Part shown: positions 46,139-54,590 of the stretch, in pieces
Numbering within the stretch: the stretch's first letter is position 1
How the letters are laid out: the number at the start of each line of letters is the position of its first letter
Assembly: GCF_003383615.1 (NCBI RefSeq)
Contig: NZ_QNUL01000001.1
Location: 496,001 to 560,000, forward strand
Reading direction: 5' to 3'
Length of the DNA stretch: 64,000 nt
From: Dyadobacter luteus
Lineage (GTDB): Bacteria; Bacteroidota; Bacteroidia; Cytophagales; Spirosomataceae
Position numbers and translations under genes: made by a program
Notes under the pieces: model-generated
Database searches by the model: none
What the model saw: the letters and a program-made list of their open reading frames with translations, nothing else
What the model was told of the DNA's origin: nothing

Positions 46139-46585
46139 ATGAACCGGGATACAAAATATTGGATCATATCGGCGTCAAAGGATCATGTCAAAAGCGCATT
46201 GATGCAGGGGATTGCCCAGACTTGCCACGGCAAGGCATCGCCACTTAAACGTATGCGCAAAGATGATGTCGTTATCTTCTATTCGGGAAAACAAACACTA
46301 GGAAAGCCACAGGCGTGTCAGCAGTTCACAGGAATAGGCAGGCTTATCGATGATGAAATCTACCAGTTCCAAGCGTCAGAGGATTTCTGCCCATCAAGAC
46401 GCAAGGTTGAATTTTTTCCTGGCGAAGATACTTCCATTTTGCCGCTAATCCCTGGACTGAATTTTATTCAGGACAAGAAAAACTGGGGGTATCCGTTTCG
46501 TTTTGGTTTGTTCGAAATCGATCAGCACGACTTTGAACTGATTTCTTCACAAATGCTAGAAAAGAGCCATGTCCGAAAAGATTGA
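46139..46585 (+). CDS. EVE-domain (PUA-like) protein
   Basis: Protein of 148 residues made of one EVE domain (KYWIISASKDHVKSALMQGI, LKRMRKDDVVIFYSG, QQFTGIGRLIDDEIYQ, RFGLFEIDQHDFELIS). EVE and YTH/PUA-like domains bind modified bases in DNA or RNA and occur in defence and RNA-modification systems. Here it is embedded between a VOC gene and a MarR gene and overlaps the MarR start by 17 nt, which is unusual company. Ligand and function are unknown. Confidence 0.85.
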   Translation: MNRDTKYWIISASKDHVKSALMQGIAQTCHGKASPLKRMRKDDVVIFYSGKQTLGKPQACQQFTGIGRLIDDEIYQFQASEDFCPSRRKVEFFPGEDTSILPLIPGLNFIQDKKNWGYPFRFGLFEIDQHDFELISSQMLEKSHVRKD

Positions 46586-47033
46586 ATTTCATTTTAAGAA
46601 ACCCGAAGAAAGCCCGGGTTATCTTTTGGGGCAGTTAACCATGCTATGGCAAAGGAAACAAAAGCGTGTGCTGGATCCTTTGGATCTAACCTCTACCCAG
46701 TTTGCGTTACTCTGTGCCCTGGCCTGGGTATCCAGGGAGAGTGATAAAGTTACGCAGGTCGATATAGCTAATCAGGGCAATGCGGACAGGATGATGGTGT
46801 CAAAGGTCTTACGGACACTCGAAGAAAAAGAATTCATCACCCGCCATGATCACCCGACAGACACCAGGGCAAAGCTGATTAAGCTGACTACGAAAGGAGA
46901 AGTAGTACTTCAAAAAGCCATTATCTGTGTCGAAAACGCCGATTTGGAATTTTTCAACGAATTAGGAGCAGATTTGACTTCTTTTAATTCCACTATGTTG
47001 GCACTCATCAAACAAAATACAAAAGACGTCTAA
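46569..47033 (+). CDS. MarR-family transcriptional regulator
   Basis: Dimeric winged-helix regulator of 154 residues. Visible: the helical dimerisation ends, LLCALAWVSRES, the recognition helix area QVDIANQGNADRMMVSKVLR and the wing DHPTDTRAKLIKLTTKG. The start codon lies inside the EVE gene. It has two cysteines (near residues 50 and 121) that could sense oxidants. The palindrome over the operon promoter (45725-45755) is its predicted binding site. Confidence 0.92.
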   Translation: MSEKIEFHFKKPEESPGYLLGQLTMLWQRKQKRVLDPLDLTSTQFALLCALAWVSRESDKVTQVDIANQGNADRMMVSKVLRTLEEKEFITRHDHPTDTRAKLIKLTTKGEVVLQKAIICVENADLEFFNELGADLTSFNSTMLALIKQNTKDV

Positions 47034-47086
47034 CCGGTCACTATCGGGACAAGCGAAGTACATATCAAGTTATCGATCCAATGGCA

Positions 47087-47284
47087 ATGAAGCATAAATC
47101 CGTCAAATTTTTAATGCTATTAGGGTTATCAACCTACATTCCTAAGACTGTTCTTTCGCAACTGCCGCTTGTTCCAGGAATGGACCAGCATGCTCATAAT
47201 GAAAAAAGGCTTTTTACAGCCTTTTTTCATTTGTTTTTTGTCCTAAATAATTTTCATCCGAAAAATGCCTTATCCAAGTCTTGA
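47087..47284 (+). CDS. questionable small exported peptide or gene relic
   Basis: Reads MKHKSVKFLMLLGLSTYIPK then TVLSQLPLVPGMDQHAHNEK, a signal-peptide-like start followed by a His-containing stretch, then runs through the terminator at 47198-47231, which no real gene should do. It may be the start of a decayed exported protein. Kept with low confidence. Confidence 0.2.
   Translation: MKHKSVKFLMLLGLSTYIPKTVLSQLPLVPGMDQHAHNEKRLFTAFFHLFFVLNNFHPKNALSKS
47198..47231. terminator. bidirectional terminator between marR and the convergent SDR gene
   Basis: Perfect 13-bp stem (47198-47210 starting AATGAAAAAAGGC, 47219-47231) with an 8-nt loop. It contains A- and T-runs on both sides and lies between two convergent genes. 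Confidence 0.85.
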
Positions 47285-48063
47285 TGAAATGCTTCTGCAC
47301 CCAATTCTAAACGCTTGTTGTAATCACCATTTGCAACAGTGCCAACCAAGTAACGCAGTTGGTTTTTCCCGTCTGTGGCAGCTTCATATATCACTTCTGA
47401 AACAGTTTCCGCAGGAGCAAGACTATTGATGACCTCGTCGCTGAAAAATACTTTTTTGAAGCCGTCGAAGAAATCGTCATACGCCGGGTGCTCAGGAATA
47501 ACCAATGAACGTCCTACGAAATCGGTTTTCGTGGGTCCAGGCTGAACTGTTTTAATTTGAATACCCAAACGGTTTAATTCAAACGCCATACTTTCTGTCC
47601 AACCTTCAATAGCCCATTTTGTAGCATGATATAACGAAAAGAAAGGATAAGCGACTAATCCACCAATCGATGAAATTGTAATAAACACACCCCCTTTGTT
47701 TTCTCTGAAATGCGGAATAAACTCCTTTGTCACTCGGATAATGCCCAAAAGATTGGTATTTACAACCTGTTCAATTTCTTTGTCTGTCGTCCCTTCCAGC
47801 GCGCCAACAGTTCCGTAACCTGCATTATTCAACACAACGTCAATATTTCCCAGTGAAACAGCCTTTTCATATGTTGATTTTATTTGTTCAACATTAGTAA
47901 CGTCTAACGGAAGCAACGTAATCTTTTCGTATTCCTCTAAATCTGTTACTGTTTGTGGGTTTCGCATTGTTGCAATTACTTTCCAACCTTTGTTTGCAAA
48001 ATAAATTGCTGTTGATTTTCCTATACCCGATGAAGCACCTGTAATAAAAATTGTTTTTGCCAT
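47254..48063 (-). CDS. SDR-family oxidoreductase (second copy)
   Basis: Short-chain dehydrogenase of 269 residues, paralogue of 44358-45158. Cofactor motif TGASSGIG (8-15), ATMRNP (likely NADP), NNAGYG, Ser in ISSIGG and active site YHATK. The nucleotide sequence is visibly AT-richer than the first SDR gene, as is the adjacent AraC gene, so this pair may have come from another donor. It begins 82 nt after the end of the AraC gene on the same strand. Confidence 0.9.
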   Translation of the reverse strand: MAKTIFITGASSGIGKSTAIYFANKGWKVIATMRNPQTVTDLEEYEKITLLPLDVTNVEQIKSTYEKAVSLGNIDVVLNNAGYGTVGALEGTTDKEIEQVVNTNLLGIIRVTKEFIPHFRENKGGVFITISSIGGLVAYPFFSLYHATKWAIEGWTESMAFELNRLGIQIKTVQPGPTKTDFVGRSLVIPEHPAYDDFFDGFKKVFFSDEVINSLAPAETVSEVIYEAATDGKNQLRYLVGTVANGDYNKRLELGAEAFHQDLDKAFFG

Positions 48064-48145
48064 TGTACTATATATTTTGTTGTTGCAAACTTAGGATGAG
48101 AACAACCTTATGTTTTAACAAAAAACAATCACATTATTACAAAAA

Positions 48146-49042
48146 TCAATCAATACGAAACTGCCTTGGTGTTATACCGGTATATTTTTTAAAGAAATTA
48201 TTGAAATGTGTATTTTCTTTAAATCCTAATGCAAACGCAATTTCAGAAACGTCTTTTTTCGTATGTTTCAAAAGGATTTTTGCTTCAACTAAAATTCGTT
48301 CCTGGATAATGACAGACGTTGGTTTATGCAAAACTTCCTGTAATGCTTTGTTTAAATGATTGACGTGAATGGATAATTTTTCTGCAAAATCTGATGCGGA
48401 ACGTAAAGGAAACGCACCAATATCTTCAACAGGAAACTGACGCTCTAATAATTCTAAAAATTGTGTGGTAATTTTTTGAGAAGCGTTATTATAAAATTGA
48501 GAAATAGGTTTAATAGGTTGCAGTTTTTCTGCATTATACAGAAGCTCAAAAACCATAATTCGCATTTTGTCGTATTTGTGCGGGTGCTCAGATGTCCACT
48601 CCGTTAACATTTCGGCAAATAATTCCTTTACCCACCTGGCCTGAGTGTCTGTCAATTCAATTATTGGTAAACTCTCGGGTTGAAAAACAGAATAGTCTTT
48701 CGGATTGCCGAAATGATGAAAAAAACGCTCTGTAAACACACACGAAACTCCATTTTGCTCATTTCCGATTTGCTCCCAATTATAGGGCACTTGGGGATTT
48801 GCAAAAAGCAATGCCTGTTTTTTGATTTCAATAGTTTTATCCGAAAAATGCACTTTATTTACCCCCTGTATCAAGCTTATTTTAAAATAACCTCTGCGAC
48901 TGTAAGGAATAGGTTTTATACTGCACCCTAACAAATCATTAAAAGCAAACACATTAAAATGCCCGATTTCATTTTGCAAAATTTTTGGAATAGCCTTGAA
49001 ACGTTCTGTATAAAAATCTTCTAATGTTTCTATATTATTCAT
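48146..49042 (-). CDS. AraC-family transcriptional regulator (second copy)
   Basis: Regulator of 298 residues. N-terminal cupin-like sensor (about 30-140, RRGYFKISLIQGVNKVHFSD, LLFANPQVPYNWEQIGNEQN) and C-terminal AraC helix-turn-helix pair (DFAEKLSIHVNHLNKALQEV, VSEIAFALGFKENTHFNNFF). It is upstream of the SDR gene on the same strand, the reverse of the gene order in the first SDR/AraC pair. AT-rich like its partner. Probably controls the SDR gene. Confidence 0.9.
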   Translation of the reverse strand: MNNIETLEDFYTERFKAIPKILQNEIGHFNVFAFNDLLGCSIKPIPYSRRGYFKISLIQGVNKVHFSDKTIEIKKQALLFANPQVPYNWEQIGNEQNGVSCVFTERFFHHFGNPKDYSVFQPESLPIIELTDTQARWVKELFAEMLTEWTSEHPHKYDKMRIMVFELLYNAEKLQPIKPISQFYNNASQKITTQFLELLERQFPVEDIGAFPLRSASDFAEKLSIHVNHLNKALQEVLHKPTSVIIQERILVEAKILLKHTKKDVSEIAFALGFKENTHFNNFFKKYTGITPRQFRID

Positions 49043-49641
49043 TTTTCAAAGATACAAAATTCAAATAATTGAATCATGGTAAGGATAAATAAAAAAGGAA
49101 GGAACAATCTACACTTGCAGCTTCCTTTTTTCCTATTAGAAATCACTACTGTCGGATTGTGAGGTTGTTTAAACAGTTAGTAACCGTTCACGGCTTAACG
49201 TTCGGACTGGATTTTACCACTAAAGCCAAATACGAACCACTTCGCCCTCCCTGACGACAATATCTTGTTACCAGTGGGGCTTTTGTCGACCGATTGAATG
49301 GATGTAAAAGTTTCATAGATACATTTTGTAATAGTGATCAAGGAAATAGCTTGCAAGGTACATTGGGAAAATTGGTACCTCCCTAATAGGATGAATACAT
49401 TTCATATCCTGATAAACGACAAACGGAAAGGAAGCGCGGGTATCACAACTCTGAAACTTGAAGACCCTCTGGTGGAGAGGAAAGAATTTAGCTAAGAGCT
49501 AAATTACTGCAAAGACAATCTGGCATGCAGTATTTACGACAACCAAATCACATTTAATTTTGATACATAAGGGAACGATAAAAGTGAACAACCAGTTGTA
49601 GATACATTAATGAATGCGCATGTATTCAAATGATATAGACT
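49043..49641. other. 600-nt gap with hairpin and gene debris
   Basis: A hairpin with arms AAAAAAGGAAG (49091-49101) and CTTCCTTTTTT (49121-49131) looks like a terminator, although no obvious gene ends there. A short plus frame at 49391-49495 reads MNTFHILINDKRKGSAGITT and stops. The right end carries the arsR operator. No intact gene was found. Confidence 0.45.
49613..49629 (+). promoter_or_regulatory. shared ArsR-type operator, copy 1
   Basis: AATGCGCATGTATTCAA, ending 12 nt before the arsR start codon at 49642. The identical 17-mer occurs in the same orientation relative to the paralogous arsR gene at 56193-56209. The central ATGCGCAT is a perfect palindrome. Confidence 0.65.
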
Positions 49642-49917
49642 ATGGATTCGAAATCACTTACTAAGATGGCAAAGTCGCTCAGCGACCCACATCGTCTGCT
49701 GCTGCTGAAAGAAATTGCAAAGGGAACAAACAGAGGTTGCGCAGATCTGTATGAATTCGTTCCGATAAGCCAACCATCCATGTCGCAGCACCTGAAATCT
49801 CTTACGGAATCCGGCTTGATCGAAACCTATAAAGAAGGACGTAATATGCGCCTGGCTATTAACGACGAAAAGTTGCAGGAGTTGACAAGCTTTCTACAAT
49901 CCTTGAAATCAAATTAA
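49642..49917 (+). CDS. ArsR-family winged-helix regulator, single-cysteine type (copy 1)
   Basis: Small dimeric repressor of 91 residues. The HTH lies at about 38-70 (EFVPISQPSMSQHLKSL, wing TYKEGRNMRLAI). The metal-binding ELCVC motif of arsenic sensors is absent; there is only one cysteine, C33 in NRGCADLYEF. That suggests a thiol-redox or electrophile sensor rather than a metal sensor. About three quarters identical to the regulator at 55903-56172. It is followed by a terminator and the ohr gene. Confidence 0.9.
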   Translation: MDSKSLTKMAKSLSDPHRLLLLKEIAKGTNRGCADLYEFVPISQPSMSQHLKSLTESGLIETYKEGRNMRLAINDEKLQELTSFLQSLKSN

Positions 49918-49928
49918 CAGACTCCCGC

Positions 49929-49962
49929 CCCGCTGATATTAACGGACAGCGGGATTTGTTTT
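49929..49962 (+). terminator. terminator after arsR copy 1
   Basis: CCCGCTG (49929-49935) and CAGCGGG (49947-49953) form a GC-rich 7-bp stem followed by ATTTGTTTT. It begins 12 nt after the arsR stop. Confidence 0.6.
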
Positions 49963-50002
49963 AACCATATGCATAATCGTTTGCTTATATATTTATATGG
50001 TT
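49963..50002. promoter_or_regulatory. inverted repeat upstream of ohr
   Basis: AACCATAT (49963-49970) and ATATGGTT (49995-50002) are perfect reverse complements with a 24-nt spacer, 77 nt before the ohr start. Candidate operator; the binding protein is unknown. Confidence 0.35.
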
Positions 50003-50079
50003 ATATACGGTTAGGAGCTCTTAGAATGAAAGAAGGAATTTAGGCATTAAAAATATATTTAAACATTAATAAAGTAGTA

Positions 50080-50502
50080 ATGAAAACAATATATACAGCC
50101 GTAGCTACGGCAACAGGAGGCAGAAACGGGCAAGTAAAATCAGATAACGGGGTTTTAGATATCCAGGTTAGAGCGCCCAAAGCTATGGGTGGGACAAATG
50201 ATGATTACAGTAATCCCGAGCAATTATTTGCGGCCGGTTACGCTGCTTGTTTTGATAGTGCGCTCAGCCATACGATCCGCTTGGAAAAGGTAAAAACCGG
50301 GGAAACGTCGGTGACTGCAAAAGTGTCGATCGGGCCTATTGAGAATGGCGGCTTTGGATTGGCAGTAGAACTGGCCGTAAACATTCCGGACGTGTCAATT
50401 CAGGAAGCACAGCGGCTTACCGAGCGTGCTCACCAGGTATGCCCTTACTCGAATGCCACCAGAAATAACATTGAGGTAAAACTTACGGCCACGAATGACT
50501 AA
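50080..50502 (+). CDS. ohr: organic hydroperoxide resistance protein (OsmC/Ohr)
   Basis: Thiol peroxidase of 140 residues that reduces organic and fatty-acid hydroperoxides. Both catalytic cysteines are present: C57 in YAACFDSAL and C121 in QVCPYSNAT; the Arg and Glu that activate the peroxidatic Cys are likely R15 and E47. The typical NPEQLFAAGYAACF block identifies Ohr rather than OsmC. It is in the redox island between the two arsR genes. No OhrR gene is adjacent; the ArsR protein could replace it. Confidence 0.93.
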   Translation: MKTIYTAVATATGGRNGQVKSDNGVLDIQVRAPKAMGGTNDDYSNPEQLFAAGYAACFDSALSHTIRLEKVKTGETSVTAKVSIGPIENGGFGLAVELAVNIPDVSIQEAQRLTERAHQVCPYSNATRNNIEVKLTATND

Positions 50503-50634
50503 TCAACTCCTCACAGTGAGAAGCGGAAGTAAATGTGGCATTCTTTCCAATCATTGCAACCAAATTGATTGTCAGATTAGAAACCATATCGGAAAGCTGC
50601 AACAAGGATACATTACAGGTAAGTGACACAGATT

Positions 50635-51651
50635 ATGGATAAAAATAACATAGCGTATTCTATTTTAGAACTTGCCATTGTCTCGCAAGGGGATACTATA
50701 AAACAGACCTTGAATAATTCTTTGGCACTGGCCAAAGAGGCAGAAGCAATAGGCTACAAACGCATCTGGTTTGCCGAGCATCATAACTCTGATAGTGTAG
50801 CCAGCAGCGCTACATCCGTATTAATAGGTTACGTGGCAGAAAACACGGATACTATCCGGGTAGGTTCGGGTGGCATCATGCTTCCCAATCACTCGCCTCT
50901 TCTTATAGCGGAACAGTTTGGAACCCTTGCTCATTTATATCCAGGCCGCATTGATTTAGGTCTGGGAAGAGCGCCAGGTACGGACCAGGCAACTGCTCAG
51001 GCCATCCGGTCAGACTTTATGAAAGCCGCCCATTCGTTTTCCGGAGAAGTGACCAAAATTCAGAATTACTTTTTGCCGGAAAATAAGAATGCCAGTGTAA
51101 GGGCAACCGTTGCAGAAGGCACGGGTGTACCGCTGTATATCCTGGGATCGAGTACAGACAGTGCATATCTGGCAGCAGAAAAAGGTCTCCCCTATGCTTT
51201 TGCCAGCCATTTTGCATCAACCCATTTACTAAACGCGCTAAGGATCTACAAGCAGGAATTTAAATCCTCTGAGTTTTTGCAGGAGCCCTATACCATCGCC
51301 GGAGTAAATGTCTTTGTTGCAGATACGGACCAAGAGGCCCAGGCACTATTTACTTCGTTAATCAGAATGTTTTGGGGCGTATTGACCGGAGCCAAAGACT
51401 TACTGCACCCACCAACAGCAATGAGCGGGGAGTTAATGGAAATGTTCCAACATCCTACACTGAATCAAATGCTTAAATATTCCTTTGTGGGAAGCAAACA
51501 AACCGTAAAGAATAAGATACGGGCATTTCTGGAAGAAACGGGTGTGGATGAGTTAATAACAGTATCAACCATGTATGAGATCAACGACCGGATAAAATCT
51601 GCCCGGTTATTTGCCGAAATCATGAAGGAAATAAATACAGAAAGTAAGTAA
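50635..51651 (+). CDS. LLM-class flavin-dependent oxidoreductase (YhbW/MsnO8-like)
   Basis: Bacterial-luciferase-like flavin monooxygenase of 338 residues from the ATG at 50635 (a GTG 12 nt earlier is possible). Seen: RIWFAEHHN, SVLIGYVAENTDTIRVGSGG, LPNHSPLLIAEQFGTLAHLY, PGRIDLGLGRAPGTDQATAQ, and the C-terminal SFVGSKQTVKNKIRAFLEET. These are hallmarks of the luciferase-like MsnO8/YhbW group with unknown substrates. The stop overlaps the next start by one base (TAATG), so the two monooxygenases are co-translated. Confidence 0.9.
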   Translation: MDKNNIAYSILELAIVSQGDTIKQTLNNSLALAKEAEAIGYKRIWFAEHHNSDSVASSATSVLIGYVAENTDTIRVGSGGIMLPNHSPLLIAEQFGTLAHLYPGRIDLGLGRAPGTDQATAQAIRSDFMKAAHSFSGEVTKIQNYFLPENKNASVRATVAEGTGVPLYILGSSTDSAYLAAEKGLPYAFASHFASTHLLNALRIYKQEFKSSEFLQEPYTIAGVNVFVADTDQEAQALFTSLIRMFWGVLTGAKDLLHPPTAMSGELMEMFQHPTLNQMLKYSFVGSKQTVKNKIRAFLEETGVDELITVSTMYEINDRIKSARLFAEIMKEINTESK

Positions 51652-52775
51652 TGAAAATCAAAAAACAGTTAAAGCTTGCGGCGAATATTGATGGTCCCGG
51701 TTGGAATTTTGTGGGTTGGCAACATCCCGATATACCGGCCGATGCCAGCGAAAATATTGATTTTTATATCCAGCAGGCTAAGCTCGCAGAGTCAGCAAAA
51801 TTTGATACCTTATTTCTGGTAGATGTAAGCCATGTGGGCCCCGGAAATATTCCCCACTACCTGAGTATGTTCGAAGGTGTTTCTGTTATGTCTGCCCTTG
51901 CTATGCATACCAAAAATATAGGGCTTTCGGCTACCGTTTCCACTTCCTATGCAGATCCTTACAATGTTGCCCGGCAAATACTTTCGCTGGATAAAATCAG
52001 CAAAGGCCGTGCATCCTTAAATGCAATTACTTCAAACCCGGGCGGCATGGTCAATTTCAGCCGCGGGCATCTGGGTAAGGCAGACCAATATCCCATGAAT
52101 AAAGAATTCATGGAAATCGTGCTGGGACTTTGGGACACCTATGAAGATGATGCTTTCATCCGCGATAAAGAAAGCGGCGTTTTTTTAAACCCCCGCAAAA
52201 TGCACAAGGTGAATTACCACGGGAAATATTTTTCGGTGGAAGGACCACTAAACCTGAGCCGATCTGTTCAGGGGCGGCCGGTGCTCTACACAGCCGGGAT
52301 GTCGCAAAAGTTTATTGATCACGCCACAAGCTACACCGACGGTGTGTTTACCCATGGCAATACTGTTGAAGAAGCAGCGGCAATTGCCAGCGCATTAAGG
52401 CGTCAATTAATCCAGAAAGGAAGAAGACCGCAGGATTTTATTGTGGCGATCTCACAAAACCCAATCGTTGGCAAAACCGAACAGGAAGCCCGGGAAAAAT
52501 ACAGGGAACTTTTACAATTGATTCCCTACAACAGTTTGCCCCGCCCATTATTTTTTGGTTCAGCCGACAAAGTTGCCGATCAGGTGCAGGAGTGGTATGA
52601 GACAGGCGCTATGGATATGCTGATCCTGCGTCAGGACCACCCCCATGGATTGCAGGATTTTATTGAACTGGTCGTACCTATTCTGCAGCAGCGCGGAATA
52701 TTTCGGACCGAGTACGAGTCTGACACGCTTAGGGGCAATTTGGAACTACCCAGGCCGGCATTCAGAAAAATCTAG
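51651..52775 (+). CDS. NtaA/SnaA/DszA-type FMN-dependent monooxygenase
   Basis: Luciferase-like monooxygenase of 374 residues. Typical blocks: FVGWQHPDIPADASENIDFY, FLVDVSHVGPGN, TSYADPYNVARQILSLDKIS, RASLNAITSNPGGMVNFSRG, and PVLYTAGMSQKFIDHATSYT. The family (nitrilotriacetate, pristinamycin and dibenzothiophene-sulfone monooxygenases) usually has about 440 residues; here the C-terminal part is shorter. It needs reduced FMN, perhaps from the nitroreductase encoded 160 nt downstream. Substrate unknown. Confidence 0.88.
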   Translation: MKIKKQLKLAANIDGPGWNFVGWQHPDIPADASENIDFYIQQAKLAESAKFDTLFLVDVSHVGPGNIPHYLSMFEGVSVMSALAMHTKNIGLSATVSTSYADPYNVARQILSLDKISKGRASLNAITSNPGGMVNFSRGHLGKADQYPMNKEFMEIVLGLWDTYEDDAFIRDKESGVFLNPRKMHKVNYHGKYFSVEGPLNLSRSVQGRPVLYTAGMSQKFIDHATSYTDGVFTHGNTVEEAAAIASALRRQLIQKGRRPQDFIVAISQNPIVGKTEQEAREKYRELLQLIPYNSLPRPLFFGSADKVADQVQEWYETGAMDMLILRQDHPHGLQDFIELVVPILQQRGIFRTEYESDTLRGNLELPRPAFRKI

Positions 52776-52935
52776 GGTTCTCATGCAGAATCAGCTGGAA
52801 GGCAGAACCAAAAGGCTGCCTGCAAAAAACTAAACTATTCACTTTACACCAACCAGGTAGCGTGCAAACTGCTAAAAAATAGAAGAGCCGAAGACTTTCC
52901 GGCAATTAGTGAGCTGTTACATTACTTATAATTTT

Positions 52936-53649
52936 ATGGAAAAATCAGCATTTGACATCCCGAATCTTGAAAATAGTACCCACCTTACTTTTTCACAGGT
53001 ACTTCGTTTAAGAAGATCCTGTCGTGGTTTTTTAGAAACACCAGTGCCTGATCAGATGATTACTTCCGTATTGGAAGATGCAAAATTGGCACCATCCAAC
53101 TGCAATACCCAGCCCTGGGAAACGCATATCGTTTCGGGAAACAAACTCAAAGAACTCTCAGAAGCGCTCCTAAAAGAGAACAATGCTGAAAGGTTTTCGC
53201 CCGATTTCAGCTTTGATCTGGGTGATTATCACGGCCGTTACCAGCAGCGTCACTTCAATCTGGGTAAGGCCATGTATGAAGGATTTGGCGTTGAACGGGA
53301 TGACAAAGAAGGCCGCAGAGAAGTTTCAGATCTGAATTACAAGTTCTTCAATGCCCCACATCTTGCTATTCCCTTTATGCCCTCATTTGGCGACAATGTG
53401 CGTATGGGTGGCGATATAGGCATGTATGGCCAGACATTTCTTTTATCTCTTACAGCGCACGGACTTGCCGGTATCCCGCAGACATCGCTGGGCTTTTTCG
53501 CAGGAGTCATCAGGGAAATACTGAATGTGCCAGGCGAGCTTAAAATGCTATTTGGAATATCCTTCGGTTATGCCGACGAGGATGCGCCAGGTAATTCGTT
53601 CAAATTAGGAAGGGATCCCATTACCAGCAGTGTCACTTTTCATCAATAA
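52936..53649 (+). CDS. nitroreductase-family flavoprotein
   Basis: FMN-dependent nitro/quinone reductase of 237 residues from the ATG at 52936 (an upstream in-frame start at 52909 adds an unlikely leader). Seen: LRLRRSCRGFLETPVPDQMI with the FMN-binding RxSxRxF-type motif, APSNCNTQPWETHI, DIGMYGQTFLLSLTAHGLAG, and FGISFGYADEDAPGN. It probably reduces nitroaromatics or quinones with NAD(P)H, and could also supply FMNH2 to the two monooxygenases. It belongs to the island bracketed by the arsR pair. Confidence 0.9.
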   Translation: MEKSAFDIPNLENSTHLTFSQVLRLRRSCRGFLETPVPDQMITSVLEDAKLAPSNCNTQPWETHIVSGNKLKELSEALLKENNAERFSPDFSFDLGDYHGRYQQRHFNLGKAMYEGFGVERDDKEGRREVSDLNYKFFNAPHLAIPFMPSFGDNVRMGGDIGMYGQTFLLSLTAHGLAGIPQTSLGFFAGVIREILNVPGELKMLFGISFGYADEDAPGNSFKLGRDPITSSVTFHQ

Positions 53650-53777
53650 TATATAGTATAAAGTCAAAAAGAGCAGCAATAGAAAAATGCTCATCGATTT
53701 AAATTCGGGCACCGTAGCAATATGGAATTGACCCAAGGGTTTGAAATAAAAATTATTAGTAACAAAAATAAGAAAAC

Positions 53778-54521
53778 ATGAAGATAGGAATCGTAGGAAC
53801 AGGTGCCATAGGAAGTCTTTTAGCCCAAAAGTTTTCTCAGGCAGGCCACCAGGTAAAAGTAACCAATACCAGGGCAATGCCTGAACTGGAAAAAATAGCT
53901 GCCGGTCTGGGAGTAGCAGCAGCCACTATACAGGATGTAGTCAAAGACGTGGATGCCATCATCTTCTCAATGCCCTTCAATGCTTACAAAGACCTGCCAA
54001 AAGACTTATTAAAAGAAGTACCACAGGATGTGGTGGTAATGGATACTTCAAACTATTATCCGTTCAGGGATGGCGAAATTAACGAATTAGAGCAAATATC
54101 TGAGAGTGAATATATTTCCGGGATATTAAATCGTCCGCTTGTTAAGGTGTTCAACAATATGCTGGAAGGCACCTTAAAATACAAAGGCAAACCGGCCGGC
54201 GCGGAAGGAAGGGTGGCAATTTCAATAGCGGGTGATAACCAGGAACACAAAAAGATAGTTACTCAACTGGTTGATATTACAGGTTTTGATACCGTTGATG
54301 GCGGAAGTCTGGCCGAATCATGGAGACAGCAGCCCGGCACGCCCGCGTATTGTACTGAATTAGGTGAAGCCGAATTAAAACAGGCACTTGCTGATGCTGA
54401 AAAAGGAAAAGCCCCTGCAATCCGCGACTTCATCATGGACAATCTGAGGAAAATGGACTCCTGGCCTTCATACGAAGAAATTTTAGCTGGTAACCGTTTA
54501 CATGAGATGGGCAAAAATTAG
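53778..54521 (+). CDS. F420-type NAD(P)-binding oxidoreductase
   Basis: Protein of 247 residues with a Rossmann start MKIGIVGTGAIGSLLAQKFS (GxGxxG at 7-12), then VKVTNTRAMPEL, DAIIFSMPFN and VVVMDTSNYYP, as in the F420-dependent NADP oxidoreductase family (NADP_oxidored F420). In bacteria without F420 these proteins act as NAD(P)-dependent reductases of unknown substrates. Same strand as the nitroreductase gene 128 nt upstream. A convergent gene follows. Confidence 0.87.
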   Translation: MKIGIVGTGAIGSLLAQKFSQAGHQVKVTNTRAMPELEKIAAGLGVAAATIQDVVKDVDAIIFSMPFNAYKDLPKDLLKEVPQDVVVMDTSNYYPFRDGEINELEQISESEYISGILNRPLVKVFNNMLEGTLKYKGKPAGAEGRVAISIAGDNQEHKKIVTQLVDITGFDTVDGGSLAESWRQQPGTPAYCTELGEAELKQALADAEKGKAPAIRDFIMDNLRKMDSWPSYEEILAGNRLHEMGKN

Positions 54522-54548
54522 CCTATTCACCAACCCAGATGACTTTAG

Positions 54549-54581
54549 TGCTCACAGGCAGCAATGGCTGACCTGTGAGCA
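54549..54581. terminator. convergent hairpin between the F420-type and NmrA genes
   Basis: TGCTCACAGG (54549-54558) and CCTGTGAGCA (54572-54581) form a perfect 10-bp stem between two convergent genes. There is no T-run on either side, so termination is assumed from position. Confidence 0.5.
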
Positions 54582-54590
54582 AAAGTATAT

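Noticed and set aside
49642-49917. Arsenic-resistance interpretation of the ArsR genes
   Set aside because: No metal-binding ELCVC motif and no arsB/arsC/acr3 nearby; neighbours are redox enzymes.
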